NCBI GenBank assembly: GCA_023399095.1
Contig: JAEWQS010000152.1
Span: forward strand, 1 to 27,287
DNA: 27,287 nt
Direction of reading: 5' to 3'
From: Bacillota bacterium
GTDB taxonomy: Bacteria > Bacillota > Clostridia > Christensenellales > SZUA-584
The translations under genes and the position numbers were made by a program. Shown here piece by piece: positions 13,570 to 21,889 of the stretch. The stretch's first letter is position 1. Every line of letters starts with the position of its first letter. A model generated the notes under the pieces. That model worked only from the letters and a program-made list of their open reading frames with translations. It was not told the DNA's origin and made no database searches.

Positions 13570-14265
13570 TTATTTTCGCTTGCATATCACGGAGATCAAG
13601 TTCATATACTGCCCCGCCCCGGCTTCCATGGACACACGGTCATTTATCGCGTACGGATTATCGCACGCAAGCCAGTCTGCCCAGCTGGCATCATGGCAGT
13701 CCATTTCACGCACACTCAGCACTTCGACGAGCTTAGACTTTTTAAACATGGCTTCCCACCATGCAAAGGACTCAAACGTCTCCAAGTCCTCTTTAGACCA
13801 CGAGCGTAGCATGACTTCAGGGAGATTGTCGTGAATATCGTCTTTGAAGCCCGGGAACGCAAGCGCAATGATACCGCCTTCTTTGACATACGGCGCGAGC
13901 TTATCGTCCATGAACTTTTCGTCGCGTCCAAAGTAATGATAGGCATCGATGCTGACAACGGCGTCAAAATAGCCTTGAGCGAATGGCAGCTCCATCACAT
14001 CCGCGTGTATGGGGACAATGGAATTTTCAAATCCCATCGCTTTAAACCGCTCAAAGTTCTCCGTCGCGGGTATCCAAAGATCCACGGCAAACACCTGAGC
14101 GCCCGTCTTATCCGCGACCACCATAGACGAGAGCCCCTTGCCGCAGCCTAAATCCATGATACGCATACCAGCGTTCAATTCCAGCCCTGCTGTCAGCTCA
14201 TCCGTCAATGTGACCACGTTAGGGCCCATCATATTCTCGTTTAAATACTTTTCATCAAATTTCAT
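13570..14265 (-). CDS. Class I SAM-dependent methyltransferase
   Basis: This 231-residue small-molecule-type methyltransferase has motif I MDLGCGKG at 37-44, the acidic motif II AVDLW at about 60-64, HADVMELPF as motif III, and VSIDAYHYFG as the post-motif region. The pattern resembles the Methyltransf_11/cyclopropane synthase-like group; the substrate is unknown. AAAGGA precedes the ATG. The gene lies behind a leader of about 270 bases with a strong promoter, a hairpin masking a ribosome binding site, a short reading frame and an attenuator-like terminator, so expression is probably conditional. Confidence 0.88.
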   Translation of the reverse strand: MKFDEKYLNENMMGPNVVTLTDELTAGLELNAGMRIMDLGCGKGLSSMVVADKTGAQVFAVDLWIPATENFERFKAMGFENSIVPIHADVMELPFAQGYFDAVVSIDAYHYFGRDEKFMDDKLAPYVKEGGIIALAFPGFKDDIHDNLPEVMLRSWSKEDLETFESFAWWEAMFKKSKLVEVLSVREMDCHDASWADWLACDNPYAINDRVSMEAGAGQYMNLISVICKRK

Positions 14266-14277
14266 TTTCTTGTCCTT

Positions 14278-14343
14278 TCATAAATCGCTTCGCCCTGCAA
14301 ACACTCCGGAAAAGAAAAACAGGCAGAGAAACCCGCCTGTCAA
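14278..14343 (-). CDS. Possible 21-residue leader peptide before the methyltransferase
   Basis: The frame opens at TTG 14343 with GAGGTGGTG seven bases upstream, reads MTGGFLCLFFFSGVFAGRSD with a final Leu, and stops 12 bases before the methyltransferase ATG. The terminator-like hairpin at 14319-14340 lies inside it, and its ribosome binding site is partly inside the stem 14356-14381. That arrangement suits translational attenuation. It is short and could be chance. Confidence 0.35.
   Translation of the reverse strand: MTGGFLCLFFFSGVFAGRSDL
14315..14340 (-). terminator. Attenuator-like terminator in the methyltransferase leader
   Basis: On the minus strand, ACAGGC (14340-14335) pairs with GCCTGT (14324-14319) and is followed by TTTTTC. 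It stands between the promoter and the gene, about 50 bases before the start codon. Confidence 0.6.
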
Positions 14344-14355
14344 ATGCAATCACCA

Positions 14356-14381
14356 CCTCAAAAAGCTGCGCTTTTTTAAGG
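14356..14381 (-). promoter_or_regulatory. Hairpin covering the leader ribosome binding site
   Basis: CCTTAAAAAAGC and GCTTTTTGAGG form an 11-bp stem with one bulge and a GCA loop. The GAGG at its 3' end is part of the GAGGTGGTG site of the leader frame. Confidence 0.5.
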
Positions 14382-14535
14382 TCTTGGTCATAAAAAAGCA
14401 TCTGTTCGGCACATCGTTTCTGCAAGGCATACTCTGAAGGAACACAAAAATAAGCTTATGCGTCCTCTTCACACAAAATGCATCTTACAGAACAACCGCC
14501 AAACAGACACCACCTTTTCGATTTAATATACTTCC

Positions 14536-14563
14536 ATTATAGAAAAACTTCTCAAAATGTCAA
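14536..14563 (-). promoter_or_regulatory. Strong sigma-A promoter of the methyltransferase leader
   Basis: On the minus strand, consensus TTGACA (14563-14558), a 16-bp spacer and TATAAT (14541-14536). The -35 box lies inside the last codons of the upstream HAD gene. Confidence 0.75.
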
Positions 14564-15250
14564 TATGCGTTTCTCAAGCGGCTGAAAATGATCTAGCAGA
14601 TACCGCATCATTTCGGTGCTGTTTTTAAAAGACAGCTCCGCGTCTATGCCGCTGCCTACGGCATAAAAAACGGCTTCACGCTTCATGGGCTCATCATTGA
14701 TGCTGTCACCTACGGCAATCACCTGCGACGTATCCCAGCCGTTACGCTGTTTGATATAAGCGATCGCTGTGCCCTTGTCCACCCCTGCCGGCACGATATC
14801 CATGCAATCCGGGTGAATATACGCGGTCACATCGTCTCTGCTTGTCCATCCTTGCTCCTTGAGATAACCGATGGCGGATGCCAAAACAACCATATCCTCG
14901 CAGAAGACCGACACATTCACAGCGTTGCATTGAAAGAAAACCCGCGGAAACATCTCCGTCAATTCCTTCTCCAGCTCATCAAACGCCTTGTGGCGCTGCA
15001 CCAACGGATAAATATGACCGTTATAGGTGTCCAAATAAACCGCACCGTTTTCCCCGAGCGCAAAGTAGTTTTGAAGACCGATCGCACGCGCGAAGCCCTC
15101 GATGTATGTACAGGGCTTGCCCGATGCAAACCCGATGCGGTAGCCGCGTTGCTCCAATGTGCAAAGCCCCTGCGAAATTTCTCTTTTGACAGGCTGTCCG
15201 AGTGATGCCAGCGTCCCGTCGATGTCAAATACCATGGCACGTATGTTCAT
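14552..15250 (-). CDS. HAD-superfamily hydrolase, Cof/phosphoglycolate phosphatase type (subfamily IIB)
   Basis: This 232-residue phosphatase shows the four HAD motifs: FDIDGT at 8-13 with Asp9 nucleophile and Asp11 acid/base, a Ser/Thr region FASGK at 41-45, Lys159 in VDKGTAIAYI, and GDSIND at 181-186. A type IIB cap lies between motifs II and III. It probably hydrolyses a small phosphorylated sugar or glycolate, not determinable here. AAAGGG precedes the ATG at 15250. Confidence 0.88.
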   Translation of the reverse strand: MNIRAMVFDIDGTLASLGQPVKREISQGLCTLEQRGYRIGFASGKPCTYIEGFARAIGLQNYFALGENGAVYLDTYNGHIYPLVQRHKAFDELEKELTEMFPRVFFQCNAVNVSVFCEDMVVLASAIGYLKEQGWTSRDDVTAYIHPDCMDIVPAGVDKGTAIAYIKQRNGWDTSQVIAVGDSINDEPMKREAVFYAVGSGIDAELSFKNSTEMMRYLLDHFQPLEKRILTF

Positions 15251-15323
15251 GAGTCAATCCCTTTGCTGATTATTTAAGCATATACCAGATGATTTGTATG
15301 CCTTGGGTATTGTACCACCCAAA

Positions 15324-15361
15324 GGCCGGAGCGTTCAACCCATATTGCTTAACCTCCGGCC
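15324..15361 (-). terminator. Hairpin after the phage-like pair
   Basis: GGCCGGAG (15324-15331) pairs with CTCCGGCC (15354-15361). On the minus strand it is followed by TTTGGG, a short T tract, so strength is uncertain. Confidence 0.5.
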
Positions 15362-15374
15362 TCGGGCGTTTCGT

Positions 15375-15953
15375 TTATCTCCTGAGTGCGACTCCGGTCA
15401 TGGCCTGAAACTGAGCCGCCGTGATGAAGCGCTTTAAATATAAGCTGTATGCCTGCTCAAATGTATCTTGCTGCTCGTCCTGCAGCATTTTGCGCCAGTC
15501 CATGTCATAGTCCGCCTGCCACTGGCTCTGCTTGATCAACGCCTCGTTGCGCATTGCCGCATTGCTTGCCTCAAGGCTGGTTACATCCGCGCCATACTGC
15601 GTCGCAAGGTTTGCAAGTTCAAGGTTCACATTGTCTGTGACATCCTGCTCCTGCCGCGCTGCATCGCCCAGCGTACCGAGCAGCGCAGCCGTGTTGCGCT
15701 GCTGCAGCGTTTGCGAGCTGCCGCCACCGCCTGACAGCCCCATGTTGGCGATGTTTTCGCGCCGCACGCGCTCCGCAAGCGCGTTGTTGACGTAAGCCTC
15801 ATTTTTAAGCTGTCCATACTGCGTGGCCGCTTCAGTCAGTTTCTTTTGATAGGCCGATGTGTTTTGTTTAAACGCAGCTTTAATCTGCGCCTTCTGCGCC
15901 GCCAGAGTCTGCTCATACTGCTCCTCAATCTGCTTTGTCCAATTCTGCGTCAC
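15375..15953 (-). CDS. Phage-like coiled-coil protein of unknown function
   Basis: This 192-residue, strongly helical, Gln/Ala/Asn-rich protein has no signal or membrane segment. Residues 1-75 are coiled-coil-like (KQIEEQYEQTLAAQKAQIKA), followed by a glycine turn (MGLSGGGG) and a second helical half. The C-terminus (LYLKRFITAAQFQAMTGVAL) resembles short C-terminal segments of phage structural proteins. The start is GTG, touching the stop of the holin-like gene (TAG then GTG), with GGGGGG upstream, so translation is coupled. I cannot name the family. Confidence 0.65.
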   Translation of the reverse strand: MTQNWTKQIEEQYEQTLAAQKAQIKAAFKQNTSAYQKKLTEAATQYGQLKNEAYVNNALAERVRRENIANMGLSGGGGSSQTLQQRNTAALLGTLGDAARQEQDVTDNVNLELANLATQYGADVTSLEASNAAMRNEALIKQSQWQADYDMDWRKMLQDEQQDTFEQAYSLYLKRFITAAQFQAMTGVALRR

Positions 15954-16340
15954 CTACTTTCCCCCCTTCAAAGAAAGAAGACGCGCCTCAAGCAGATTCC
16001 CCACATACGCTGCAATGTCATCGGCGTTGTTTTCCAGCACCGCAATTGAGCGGGCCGATAAATCGCTTAAGAACATGCCAAGCGCCTTTTGCGCCACCTC
16101 TTTGGCTTCACCGATACTCAGCTTTCCGTCCGCGTTTTTGGCCTTGAGCCCTTCCACCACCGTGGCGTTAAGTCCCGCCACCACCTGATCCGCCACCGTT
16201 TGGGCCTCATCCAGTGCCGCAAACAGCGCCTCATTCTGTGTCTTTTCCTTGATCCACGCGAAAGCCGCCTTCACAAGCGGTATCACCACCGCCGAAAATA
16301 GTAGCCCCACTGCCGTGATCACAATCTGCGTCCAATCCAT
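15954..16340 (-). CDS. LLH-family holin-like membrane protein
   Basis: This 128-residue protein has one N-terminal membrane helix (about 5-27, IVITAVGLLFSAVVIPLVKAAF) followed by a long charged helical tail (EKTQNEALFAALDEAQTVAD...), the layout of LLH-type phage holins, which permeabilise the membrane for lysis. The ATG at 16340 has AAAGGAG upstream; the frame is open to 16433 without another start signal. A 6-bp hairpin (16354-16371) sits directly before the ribosome binding site. No endolysin gene is adjacent, which is unusual for a working lysis cassette. Confidence 0.7.
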   Translation of the reverse strand: MDWTQIVITAVGLLFSAVVIPLVKAAFAWIKEKTQNEALFAALDEAQTVADQVVAGLNATVVEGLKAKNADGKLSIGEAKEVAQKALGMFLSDLSARSIAVLENNADDIAAYVGNLLEARLLSLKGGK

Positions 16341-16411
16341 GCCTTTTCTCCTTTCGGGCAAATGCGCCCGAGAAAAAGCTACATCACATTGCCTCTCAGC
16401 AACGCTCAAAC

Positions 16412-16441
16412 AAAAAGGCAAGAGATGATTCATCTCTTGCC
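16412..16441 (-). terminator. Terminator of the zinc-ribbon/TPR-like gene
   Basis: A near-perfect 12-bp inverted repeat (GGCAAGAGATGA with TCATCTCTTGCC) is followed on the minus strand by TTTTTG. Confidence 0.85.
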
Positions 16442-16471
16442 CTGCTGATATTTTTACTTAAGACATAGTAC

Positions 16472-17710
16472 TCAAAAATCCTCGGCCCCCACATTCATGC
16501 CTCCAATGTTGCCGTCCTCCTGCTGTAAAAATGAAAGCGTATAAATGTATTTTGAGGATAAAGTGTCGATATCTGTTCCGTCCTCAAATATCAACACTTC
16601 ATAATAGCCGTCATCGCCAAACATATCCGTCTCTCCAAACCAATCCACGCCATATGCCGCCTTCATGCGGTAACTTCCCGTCGGTAGTTTGATCTTTGTC
16701 TTTTTGCCGGCAGCCACAAAAACAGTGGATACCAACACATCGTCGGGCGTGTAGACCTTGAGGTAAAGCGATTCTTCCGTCCCCCCCACCTTTATTGTGA
16801 CTGCGCAGCTTTTTTTGCCGAAATCAGGATTCCGATAAAGTTCTCCGTTGTCCGGATTGGGTTGGAAGCAATCCATCGCACGGTCACCTGCATCTAAAAA
16901 TTCAAACATAGGTAAAAAGATACGATATGCTTTGTAGTATTCTCCATTGTTATAATATGCGTCGGCAATCGCATAATCGATGTATTCTTGACAACGCAGA
17001 GAGTATGTATGCGCATCCGAGAAAGGGTCCAACTCGTCAAATATAGCCTTTGCGTCTTGATAGAACCCCTCGTCCATTAGCCCCATTGCCTTGTCATAGT
17101 CCATCTGATTCTGGCATTCGAGTGCCTGCTCCTTGGCATCTTCATAGCTTCCGAGCGACAGAAAAAGGTCTTTAGCCGATGCAAGCTCACCGCTCTCTTT
17201 GAGGGAAGAAGCCTCGTTATATTCCTTCGCATTCTGGCATTCCTGCACCATCTTGTTCGCATCCTCGAAGCTGCCCAGTGCCGCAAACGCCTGCTTTGCT
17301 TCCTCATAGCTTCCATCATCCAGTTTTTGCTTGGCCGCGTTATAGTCAATTAAGTTCTGGCACTCCTGTACCAAATCTTTGGCATCTTCAAATGCTCCGA
17401 GCTGTGCAAATACAGCTTTGGCTTCAGAGGTGTCTCCCGCATCCATCAAATCACACGCATACTGATACCGCTCGTTAAGCTCTGCATTTATCAGAACGAA
17501 CGCTAGCGCCGCTCCTACAGCCGCCACGCATCCAGCAATGATCAACACCGTCCTGAGCGTATGCTTTTTCCGAGGAACCGGATCCGCTTGAGGGATGATC
17601 TCCGGCCCGACCGCATCCCCTTCATTTGAGACCGCCGCCACCGGCGCACCGCACCGTGGGCATATCTCCATTGAGTCTGATAACTGCTCTCCGCATTTTC
17701 GACAAAACAT
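16472..17710 (-). CDS. Membrane-anchored zinc-ribbon protein with TPR-like repeats
   Basis: This 412-residue protein has an N-terminal zinc ribbon (CRKCG at 3-7, CPRCG at 17-21), one membrane helix at about 52-74, then five repeats of about 37 residues at 83-281. The repeats have the pattern EAKxxFxxLGxFEDAxxxxxECQN, a tetratricopeptide-like unit. A C-terminal beta-rich domain (about 300-400) follows. Topology suggests ribbon inside, repeats outside. Proteins of this layout are common and uncharacterised in Clostridia; a protein-protein interaction role is likely. AGGAGG precedes the ATG. Confidence 0.85.
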   Translation of the reverse strand: MFCRKCGEQLSDSMEICPRCGAPVAAVSNEGDAVGPEIIPQADPVPRKKHTLRTVLIIAGCVAAVGAALAFVLINAELNERYQYACDLMDAGDTSEAKAVFAQLGAFEDAKDLVQECQNLIDYNAAKQKLDDGSYEEAKQAFAALGSFEDANKMVQECQNAKEYNEASSLKESGELASAKDLFLSLGSYEDAKEQALECQNQMDYDKAMGLMDEGFYQDAKAIFDELDPFSDAHTYSLRCQEYIDYAIADAYYNNGEYYKAYRIFLPMFEFLDAGDRAMDCFQPNPDNGELYRNPDFGKKSCAVTIKVGGTEESLYLKVYTPDDVLVSTVFVAAGKKTKIKLPTGSYRMKAAYGVDWFGETDMFGDDGYYEVLIFEDGTDIDTLSSKYIYTLSFLQQEDGNIGGMNVGAEDF

Positions 17711-17927
17711 ATAAAACCTCCTAATGGGCTATTTCAAACAACGGACTTCTTTGTTGTGATAACTTAAGAATGTTCAATGATTAACCGTGGATAAAATCGG
17801 TATTTTTTGAATATGATGATTTTATCACAATTGTATTGGTTTAACTATACATTTTGTTTGTTTATTTCTATTAACTATTAATATTTTCTAAATGATACAG
17901 ACATGCCTTATATTCCACTTTCCGGAC
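17711..17927. other. A/T-rich intergenic region
   Basis: About 215 bases, much richer in A+T than the neighbours. It should hold the promoter of the zinc-ribbon gene on the minus strand, but I see no clear -35/-10 pair and no gene. Confidence 0.5.
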
Positions 17928-17956
17928 AAAAAAAGAGCCTCTTTCAAAAGCTCTTT
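17928..17956 (-). terminator. Terminator of the CoA-transferase gene
   Basis: AAAGAGC (17932-17938) pairs with GCTCTTT (17950-17956); on the minus strand seven T follow. Confidence 0.85.
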
Positions 17957-17969
17957 GTTGTGGGTATCG

Positions 17970-19505
17970 TTAACGGCAACCCATATTGATTTTCGGCGTA
18001 AAATCCAATCTGTCCAAAACATCCTTCTGCAAATCGATTCCCTCGTACACCTCAATGAGCTCAAGGCCGTCGTCTCCAAGTGCAAACACACAGCGTTCCG
18101 TCACATACAGCACCTTCTGCCCACGATGCCTGGCATGCACCGCCGAAAAGCTGAGCGCTTCAATGCTGCTTTTAAACTTGGGTGTCGCGCCCTCGTTGGC
18201 TATCTGTATACCGTTTTCGCATCGCTGCACCTCGAGACCCTTGGCGCAAAACGTCATGCAGAAAACAACCACAGGCGTGGCGCTGGTGATGTTCGCAAAG
18301 CCGCCGATGCCCGCATACCGTTTGTTGACCACATGCGCGTTGACATTGCCATGCTTGTCCACCTCGTAGCCGCCCATAAAGCAGATTGCAATGCCGCCAC
18401 CGTCATAGAAATCGAATTGCTGTGCCATATCGGTGATGATATCCGCGCCGATTGTGGCGCCAAAGGCAATGCCGGGCGCAGGCAGACCGCCGATGCCGCC
18501 GGATTCCACCGTCAGCGCGATATGTTCGAGGATACCCAGACGCGACGCATAGCGTCCGACCATCTCAGGAATACCGATGCCGATATTGACTACACAGTCC
18601 TTTTTGAGTTCCTTTGCGGCACGCTCGCCAATGATCTCATGCGCCGTGTTCGAATCCCTTTGTCCGCGCTTGCCAGAAAGCTTCATCTGCCCCATCCAGT
18701 AGTTCATATGGCTGGGCGGCACATGGATATCGCCTGACATCGTGGGATTATACGTCTCATCGAGCAGCTGCTGTTGTCCGGGACATACCACCACCGCATC
18801 CACGAGCACACCCGGAACGATCACGTTGCGCGGCCGCGAGAACACATGGCTCACGCTCTCCACCTGCACAATCACGATGCCGCCGTTTGCTTTTGCCGCC
18901 TGCGCCGTCGCCAGCGCATCCACAGTGAGGTACTCCTTCTCAAACGTGATGTTTCCGTTCGGATCCACAGAAGTGCCCTTTAAAAAAGCCACGTCGATTT
19001 GAGGCGTTTTATAATAAAGAAATTCTCGCCCGTCTACCTCAACCACCTTGACAAGCTCCTGTGTAGAACGGCTGTTAAGCCCCGGCCCGTCAAGACGCGG
19101 ATCCACGAATATGCCAAGCCCCACCTCGCTCAAATGCCCGGGCTTGCGTGACGCTGCCGCGCGCAGCGTATGTGAAAGCACCCCGAGCGGCATGTTGTAC
19201 GCTTCAATTTCTTCGTCTCTCGCCATTCTTACCGCCGCAGGCATGCTCGAATAATGTCCTGCAATCACACATTTCACCGCACCCGCGCTGATATACGGAT
19301 CGGCAAAACGTGTTTCGTCCCATCTTCCAAAGCCTGCCGCGCAAAAAAGTGTCAAGTCATTGGGATGCCCCGTATCTAAAAAACGTTTCGTCAGCGCCTC
19401 ATGAAGCGCCTCGGGATTGCCAAGTGTCAAAAATGAGTTGATGCAGATGGTATCGCCGTCCTTGATTAGCAAAACGGCCTCTTCCGCGCTCATGATCGTA
19501 AACAT
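17970..19505 (-). CDS. Acyl-CoA:acetate/propionate CoA-transferase (class I, fused alpha-beta)
   Basis: This 511-residue enzyme moves CoA between acyl-CoA and acetate or another carboxylate through a glutamyl-CoA intermediate. Both halves are in one chain: the alpha-like half about 1-275 (KDGDTICINSFLTLGNPEAL, FCAAGFGRWDETRFADP) and the beta-like half from about 285. The catalytic glutamate is E334 in LTVESGGIGGLPAPG, and the GGFANIT stretch near 410 is also typical. It resembles propionate CoA-transferase/YdiF. AAAGGAG precedes the ATG. No other fermentation gene is adjacent, so the preferred acid is unknown. Confidence 0.92.
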   Translation of the reverse strand: MFTIMSAEEAVLLIKDGDTICINSFLTLGNPEALHEALTKRFLDTGHPNDLTLFCAAGFGRWDETRFADPYISAGAVKCVIAGHYSSMPAAVRMARDEEIEAYNMPLGVLSHTLRAAASRKPGHLSEVGLGIFVDPRLDGPGLNSRSTQELVKVVEVDGREFLYYKTPQIDVAFLKGTSVDPNGNITFEKEYLTVDALATAQAAKANGGIVIVQVESVSHVFSRPRNVIVPGVLVDAVVVCPGQQQLLDETYNPTMSGDIHVPPSHMNYWMGQMKLSGKRGQRDSNTAHEIIGERAAKELKKDCVVNIGIGIPEMVGRYASRLGILEHIALTVESGGIGGLPAPGIAFGATIGADIITDMAQQFDFYDGGGIAICFMGGYEVDKHGNVNAHVVNKRYAGIGGFANITSATPVVVFCMTFCAKGLEVQRCENGIQIANEGATPKFKSSIEALSFSAVHARHRGQKVLYVTERCVFALGDDGLELIEVYEGIDLQKDVLDRLDFTPKINMGCR

Positions 19506-19534
19506 ATAGAAAAGCTCCTTTGCTTGATATAGGC

Positions 19535-19563
19535 ATTATAATAATTTCAAGCGTCGTTCACAA
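19535..19563 (-). promoter_or_regulatory. Sigma-A promoter of the CoA-transferase gene
   Basis: On the minus strand, TTGTGA (19563-19558), a 17-bp spacer and TATAAT (19540-19535), about 30 bases before the start. Confidence 0.7.
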
Positions 19564-19607
19564 GCTTGAATCACATTGTAAAAGCTTCACTTCTTAGAGA
19601 TTGTCAT

Positions 19608-19637
19608 AAAAAAAGATGCCCTCACCTCGAGCATCTT
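19608..19637 (-). terminator. Terminator of the small lipoprotein gene
   Basis: AAGATGC (19613-19619) pairs with GCATCTT (19631-19637); on the minus strand a seven-T tract follows. Confidence 0.8.
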
Positions 19638-19651
19638 CCTTATAATGGTTT

Positions 19652-19915
19652 TTACTGATTGGCGCCAGGACTCCCCGCCGGAGATACTGTCGCGTTTGGC
19701 GATGTATCAGGGCTTGCCGCCGGTGAAGCTGCCGTCGTCGGCTGTGTTGTAGCCGGGCTGACCGTTGGCGATGCCACTGCCGTTGCTGTTGCCGTTGGGG
19801 TTACCGGCTTAACTGTGCCGGTGGGGGTTACATTGTTGTTGTCCCGATTTGTACACCCCACAAGCACTGAGCTGAAGAGAACCACAACGATGATTGCAAT
19901 CAAAAGTTTTTTCAT
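19652..19915 (-). CDS. Small Thr/Pro/Ser/Ala-rich lipoprotein
   Basis: This 87-residue protein has a lipoprotein signal (KKLLIAIIVVVLFSSVLVGC, lipidated Cys21). The rest is a low-complexity chain of Thr, Pro, Ser and Ala with repeating SP/TP units and no folded domain. It may be a surface spacer or stalk. AGGAGG precedes the ATG. It has its own terminator. Function is unknown. Confidence 0.75.
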   Translation of the reverse strand: MKKLLIAIIVVVLFSSVLVGCTNRDNNNVTPTGTVKPVTPTATATAVASPTVSPATTQPTTAASPAASPDTSPNATVSPAGSPGANQ

Positions 19916-19989
19916 TCAATCCGCCTCCTTTTGCAATTATTCTTTGCAGAGCGCGGCGGTATTATAATAAAACTATATTTCCAATTTTT

Positions 19990-21618
19990 TCAACCAATGA
20001 ATTCCCGCAGTATGCTTGCAGGCGGCACGACGCCCTCTTCGCTGAAGCTTAAAAAGTAGTTTAAAAATTTCAGAAGATCCAGCGCTTCGGGATAATGCGG
20101 CATATCCGGCGTAAAGCGCCTTAAATCGCTGTAAGCGTATTTTTTAAGCAACAGCGGTTCATACAGCAGTGTCGAATTGAACATCACATCTGCCGTATGC
20201 TGATATGGCAATATGAATTTGAACTCTCCTCGCCTCACACTGTCCCAAATGGCAAATGTCTGAGCAAATGAGTAGCCGCGCGTGCGCTTATCACGGACGA
20301 GCCGCCTCAGCAACCGCAGATCCTCAGGCATCACGACGCTGTGTCCGTCTATATTGAGCGTCGTCAGCGGCGAAATGAATATCTTAAACTTTTTATCAGC
20401 GGGTATGGTGTAAGTCAGCGCGTCATTCAGCCCGTGGATTCCTTCGATGATGAGAATGTCGTCTTGAATCCTCATGGGCACCGTCTCACAGCTCCGCCTG
20501 CCTGCGACAAAATCGAAGCGCGGCATCTGCGCTTCCTCACCCTTAAGCAGCAGCGCCAAATCCTCACCAAGCTTTTGTGTATCTAATGCCTCGATACATT
20601 CAAAATCCAGCTTCCCTCGCTCATCGCAGGGAATATCTTCTCTGCTTTTATAATAATCGTCCACGGAAATGGCGCGGCAGCGCCTTCCAAGCGCTTTTAA
20701 ATGCACCGACAGGCGTGTGGCGAACGTGGTTTTGCCCGACGAAGACGGGCCCGCTACCAGCACGATGCGCACTTCACCTTTCTGCGCGATCATGTGCGCG
20801 ATATCGGCAATAGACCGCTCGTGCATCGCCTCATTCACGCGTATAAAATCCGCCATGCCGCCATCCCGGAAAATGTTGTTGATATCTGCCACGAAAGACA
20901 CCGAAAGCTCCTTGCTCCACCGTTCGGCTTGCTGAAAAACCTCCGCGTATTTGGGCTGGTCGATGATAGACACGCTCGCCTCATGGTATGGCGTGGGAAT
21001 CTTGAGTATCATGCCCTCTCCATAAGGATAAAGCCGCGCGTCCTTGAGAACCCCTGTGCTTTTGGGCATAATACCGTGAAAATAGTTGTGCAGCCCGCCG
21101 TATTCGTAGAGCCGGTAATAATCGAACGGACGATAACTTAGCAGTTCAGCTTTGGCCAAAAGACCTTCGCTTAGCATGATCTTCTTGGCTTCGTCCACGC
21201 GCATCAGCTGCAGTACGAAATCTTCGTCAGCCAAAATGAGCTGTTGCATTTTCTGTTGCAGTGCTTCGATATCCGCTGTTTCCAGCGGCTCCATTTCGCA
21301 GTATATACCGCCGCAGAGCATGTATTCCACAATGAACCGCCGATCAGGATATAGCTCGCGCGCCGCGCGGTACAGCACGAATGTCGCGCCCCTAAGAAAC
21401 ACGCGGGATGCCTGTTCGCTCTCATAGGGGGAAAGAAACTCAACCGTCGCTTCCTGCTCAGGCGCGTCTGCGAGCGACACAATCCGGCCGTTCATCATCG
21501 CGCAGACAGCGTCATTAAAGCCGCCGCTCATGCTAAGCTGCCACAAGCGCATATCCGGCGTGAAAGCCATTGTCTTTTTCTCGGTATCTCCTTGTGCGAC
21601 ATAACAGATGTTTTGCAT
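19990..21618 (-). CDS. Nucleoside kinase (uridine kinase-like with ThrRS-like N-terminal domain)
   Basis: This 542-residue protein is of the long clostridial type. The N-terminal half (about 1-280) resembles the TGS and second additional domain of threonyl-tRNA synthetase (GGFNDAVCAMMNGRIVSL). The C-terminal half is a phosphoribulokinase/uridine kinase domain: Walker A GPSSSGKTT at 290-298, then SVDDYYKSRED, and DILIIEGIHGLND. It should phosphorylate a nucleoside with ATP or GTP; the role of the tRNA-synthetase-like part is unknown. I chose the ATG at 21618 for its GGGAGAG; the open frame to 21705 crosses the promoter. Confidence 0.9.
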   Translation of the reverse strand: MQNICYVAQGDTEKKTMAFTPDMRLWQLSMSGGFNDAVCAMMNGRIVSLADAPEQEATVEFLSPYESEQASRVFLRGATFVLYRAARELYPDRRFIVEYMLCGGIYCEMEPLETADIEALQQKMQQLILADEDFVLQLMRVDEAKKIMLSEGLLAKAELLSYRPFDYYRLYEYGGLHNYFHGIMPKSTGVLKDARLYPYGEGMILKIPTPYHEASVSIIDQPKYAEVFQQAERWSKELSVSFVADINNIFRDGGMADFIRVNEAMHERSIADIAHMIAQKGEVRIVLVAGPSSSGKTTFATRLSVHLKALGRRCRAISVDDYYKSREDIPCDERGKLDFECIEALDTQKLGEDLALLLKGEEAQMPRFDFVAGRRSCETVPMRIQDDILIIEGIHGLNDALTYTIPADKKFKIFISPLTTLNIDGHSVVMPEDLRLLRRLVRDKRTRGYSFAQTFAIWDSVRRGEFKFILPYQHTADVMFNSTLLYEPLLLKKYAYSDLRRFTPDMPHYPEALDLLKFLNYFLSFSEEGVVPPASILREFIG

Positions 21619-21645
21619 ACTTCTCTCCCTTTTTGCGATATTACC

Positions 21646-21674
21646 AGTATAATCTGCAAAACACAGTTTGCCAA
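21646..21674 (-). promoter_or_regulatory. Sigma-A promoter of the nucleoside kinase gene
   Basis: On the minus strand, TTGGCA (21674-21669), a 17-bp spacer and TATACT (21651-21646), about 28 bases before the start. Confidence 0.7.
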
Positions 21675-21715
21675 TACCGACCCATATTATTAAAGATGGA
21701 TGCACATCCTAAAAT

Positions 21716-21734
21716 ATGCTATAATCATATGCAT
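21716..21734 (+). repeat. 19-bp direct repeat, left flank of dispersed element copy 2
   Basis: ATGCTATAATCATATGCAT; it recurs at 21890-21908 with one change. Its ends ATGC/GCAT are complementary. Confidence 0.8.
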
Positions 21735-21741
21735 GAAAGCA

Positions 21742-21882
21742 TGTCGAAAAACCTACGGTTTCCCGCCAGTTTACCGGTTTTGCTTGTTCCTCGCAGACTC
21801 GAAACTGCGCAAAACCGCAAGGTGTGGGCTGCGCGGGCACAGCCCGTCTTGCCCACGAATTATATTTAAAGACTTTTTGACA
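21742..21882 (+). repeat. 141-bp structured dispersed repeat, copy 2 (MITE-like)
   Basis: This is the inverted partner of 1611-1752, differing at only about ten positions. The terminal inverted repeats are TGTCGAAAAA at the left and TTTTTGACA at the right. Stems: CGGTTTTGC/GCAAAACCG (21775-21783 with 21809-21817), GTGGGC/GCCCAC (21824-21829 with 21851-21856), and inner CGGGC/GCCCG (21834-21838 with 21842-21846). The pair G21836-C21844 replaces the T-A pair of copy 1, which supports a conserved fold. Confidence 0.78.
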
Positions 21883-21889
21883 GTCTGAC

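Noticed and set aside
13394..13834. 146-codon plus-strand frame after the DUF975 terminator
   Set aside because: It starts inside a terminator hairpin and runs antisense through the methyltransferase gene.
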